A DNA stretch of 7,043 nucleotides from an uncultured Clostridia bacterium (GTDB taxonomy: Bacteria > Bacillota > Clostridia > Oscillospirales > Oscillospiraceae): the NCBI GenBank assembly GCA_937892865.1, contig CALBJG010000023.1, positions 1-7,043 of the forward strand, given 5' to 3'. This document shows positions 5,860 through 7,043 of the stretch, piece by piece. The translations under genes and the position numbers were made by a program. The notes beneath the pieces were generated by a model. The model made no database searches and had not been told where the DNA came from. It was given only the letters and a program-made list of their open reading frames with translations. Each line of letters begins with the position of its first letter. The stretch's first letter is position 1.

Positions 5860-5889
5860 ATTATAGCCCAAGATGGCACTTTTTGTCAA
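5860..5889 (-). promoter_or_regulatory. Consensus sigma-A promoter of metG overlapping the eutH stop codon
   Basis: On the minus strand a perfect TTGACA (5889-5884), an 18-bp spacer and a perfect TATAAT (5865-5860) are present. The -35 box overlaps the eutH TGA (5888-5886). Transcription should start near 5853 and run through the T-box leader. Confidence 0.9.
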
Positions 5890-6962
5890 GTGTCCTTCCG
5901 GGTAAGGAAAATTGCCACCATAACAGCGCTGATACCCCCTGCCAGTTTGCCTGCGATCATAGCGGGGAGCATCTCCGGGGCAAACCCGGCGGTAAAGCCC
6001 AGATGGTCGCCGAAAACAAAGGCGGCAGACACCGCAAAAGCCATATTCACTACTTTGCCCCGGTTGTCCATTTCTTTTATAAGACCGAATGTGGCAATGG
6101 AGTTTGCCAAGGTTGCCAAAAGGCCTGCGGCAGCGGTGTCGCCGATACGCAGGAGTTTTCCCAGCTTTAAAAGGGGCTTTCGCAGCACTTTGGTCAGAAG
6201 AAATACCAGCGGAAATGCGCCAGCCAGTACGATGGCGATAGCGCCTACGGTCTGAAAACCTTCGGAAAGGGACGCCATTCCCGGCAGGATCAGGATGCCG
6301 GTCAGTTCCTGAAAGATCGCCAGCGCCAAAGCGGCAGTGATAAGGATCGTGATGCCCTTGCCGAAAAAGCCGAAGCCTTTGATCATCGCCTTTTCCGCTT
6401 TCCAAAGACCTAAAGCGATCAGCGCCGCGATGATCACCACCGGGATCAGATTCCGCAAAACCATCATCAGGGGGAAACCTGCCACCAATCCGCCTACGAA
6501 AATGCCGATAGGGATGGTGACAATGCCGCAAAGAACGCCCTTTGCCAGAAAGGGGCGATCCTCTTTTTGCAAAATACCCATAGCGATGGGAATGGTGAAA
6601 ACCACCGTAACGCCCAGCATAGAGCCGGTGATAACACCGCCCAGCATAGCCGCCTGGGGATCAGCCGCCAGTTCCACAGCCAAAGGCGCGCCACCCATAT
6701 CGCAGGCTAAGATCGTACCGGCGAACATCGCCGGGTCAGCCCCCAAAAATTCATAAACCGGCACAACTACCGGGCGTAAAAGGTTTGCCAGCACCGGCGA
6801 GAGGGCGATAATACCCAGCATCGCCATTGCCAGCGTACCCATCGCCAAAATGCCGTTTTCAAATTCCTGCCCCAGCCCAAACCGATTGCCGATGATCCGG
6901 TCAAGGGCGCCCAGCAGCGCAAAGGCAGCCATAATAAAAATCAGTACCTCGTGGACAGACAT
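5886..6962 (-). CDS. eutH: Ethanolamine permease EutH
   Basis: A 358-residue polytopic membrane protein that imports ethanolamine, a carbon and nitrogen source from phospholipid turnover. Diagnostic stretches shared with the enterobacterial EutH family are PVYEFLGADPAMFAGT, LACDMGG (85-91), GIVTIPIG (146-153), AAAGLLATLAN (277-287), MDNRGKVVNMAFAVSAAF and GDHLGF (318-323). Around ten or eleven hydrophobic segments span the sequence, the first at about 4-21 and the last at about 338-353. It is shorter than the E. coli protein (about 408 residues) because loops and the C-terminal tail are reduced. The ATG at 6962 is chosen over upstream in-frame codons because GGAGGA (6973-6968) lies five bases before it and the protein then starts MSVHEVLIF, matching family N-termini (MGINEIIMY). 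No other eut gene is in the window; the gene downstream is metG. No terminator separates them except the T-box hairpin. Confidence 0.93.
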   Translation of the reverse strand: MSVHEVLIFIMAAFALLGALDRIIGNRFGLGQEFENGILAMGTLAMAMLGIIALSPVLANLLRPVVVPVYEFLGADPAMFAGTILACDMGGAPLAVELAADPQAAMLGGVITGSMLGVTVVFTIPIAMGILQKEDRPFLAKGVLCGIVTIPIGIFVGGLVAGFPLMMVLRNLIPVVIIAALIALGLWKAEKAMIKGFGFFGKGITILITAALALAIFQELTGILILPGMASLSEGFQTVGAIAIVLAGAFPLVFLLTKVLRKPLLKLGKLLRIGDTAAAGLLATLANSIATFGLIKEMDNRGKVVNMAFAVSAAFVFGDHLGFTAGFAPEMLPAMIAGKLAGGISAVMVAIFLTRKDT

Positions 6963-6982
6963 TTGCTTCCTCCAATCTTCAA

Positions 6983-7043
6983 ATCCCGGTTTGTCGGGAT
7001 GCCCCGACAGGCAATTCGTTACCAACACGAATCTAATCGTACT
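6983..7043 (-). repeat. Two-hairpin structured repeat, copy 2, directly upstream of eutH
   Basis: Read on the minus strand this is the partner of the repeat at 711-764. Hairpin 1 pairs ATTCGT (7032-7027) with ACGAAT (7019-7014), one base pair longer than in copy 1. Hairpin 2 pairs GTCGGG (7008-7003) with CCCGAC (6998-6993) around the same GCAT loop. Compared with copy 1 the second stem base pair is T-A instead of G-C and the fourth is G-C instead of C-G, so pairing is preserved. An alternative stem, ATCCCG (7000-6995) with CGGGAT (6988-6983), competes with hairpin 2. The eutH ribosome binding site starts 10 bases further on. The repeat may continue past the window end. Confidence 0.75.

Noticed and set aside
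5734..6531. Minus-strand frame of 265 codons overlapping eutH and the T-box leader
   Set aside because: It is out of frame with eutH, is very rich in arginine and glycine, and runs through the T-box specifier region; a typical shadow frame.

Overview
The window looks like a chromosomal segment of a Gram-positive anaerobe of the class Clostridia, probably a gut lineage related to Oscillospiraceae/Ruminococcaceae. The signs are a methionine T-box leader in front of metG, a YlmC/YmxH-type PRC-barrel protein, strong purine-rich ribosome binding sites, consensus sigma-A-like promoters, and a small membrane zinc-ribbon protein of a kind common in such genomes. The lineage is inference. No phage, plasmid, CRISPR or transposase gene is visible.

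Layout. Positions 1-19 (minus) hold the first six codons of a gene that reads like rpsB (ribosomal protein S2), preceded by a hairpin-containing leader of about 120 nt and a good promoter (148-176). Upstream of it on the same strand is a YlmC/YmxH-family gene (220-501). Positions 502-856 carry no gene but two adjacent repeats: a MITE-like block of degenerate 7-bp units flanking two small hairpins (about 569-700), then a two-hairpin repeat (711-764). A promoter at 800-827 drives a membrane zinc-ribbon protein (857-1258, plus), which ends in a clean terminator. Next comes a eukaryote-type (GBE1-like) glycogen branching enzyme, glgB (1385-3361, plus), with its own promoter.

The 3362-3643 gap lies between the convergent glgB and metG. 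It holds two near-identical terminator-like hairpins in direct repeat, about 215 bp apart, enclosing a long imperfect hairpin and smaller inverted repeats. metG (3644-5605, minus) follows, with a complete T-box leader: AUG specifier, T-box core, terminator. Its promoter -35 box overlaps the stop codon of eutH, an ethanolamine permease gene (5886-6962, minus). Immediately upstream of eutH, running off the window end, is a second copy of the two-hairpin repeat in the opposite orientation.

Functionally these are independent housekeeping or metabolic units rather than one operon: translation (rpsB, metG), glycogen branching (glgB), ethanolamine uptake (eutH) and two small genes of unclear role. 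The most interesting signal is non-coding. The two-hairpin repeat occurs twice with two compensatory base-pair changes in one stem and an apparently free loop in the other, which suggests selection on a folded structure.
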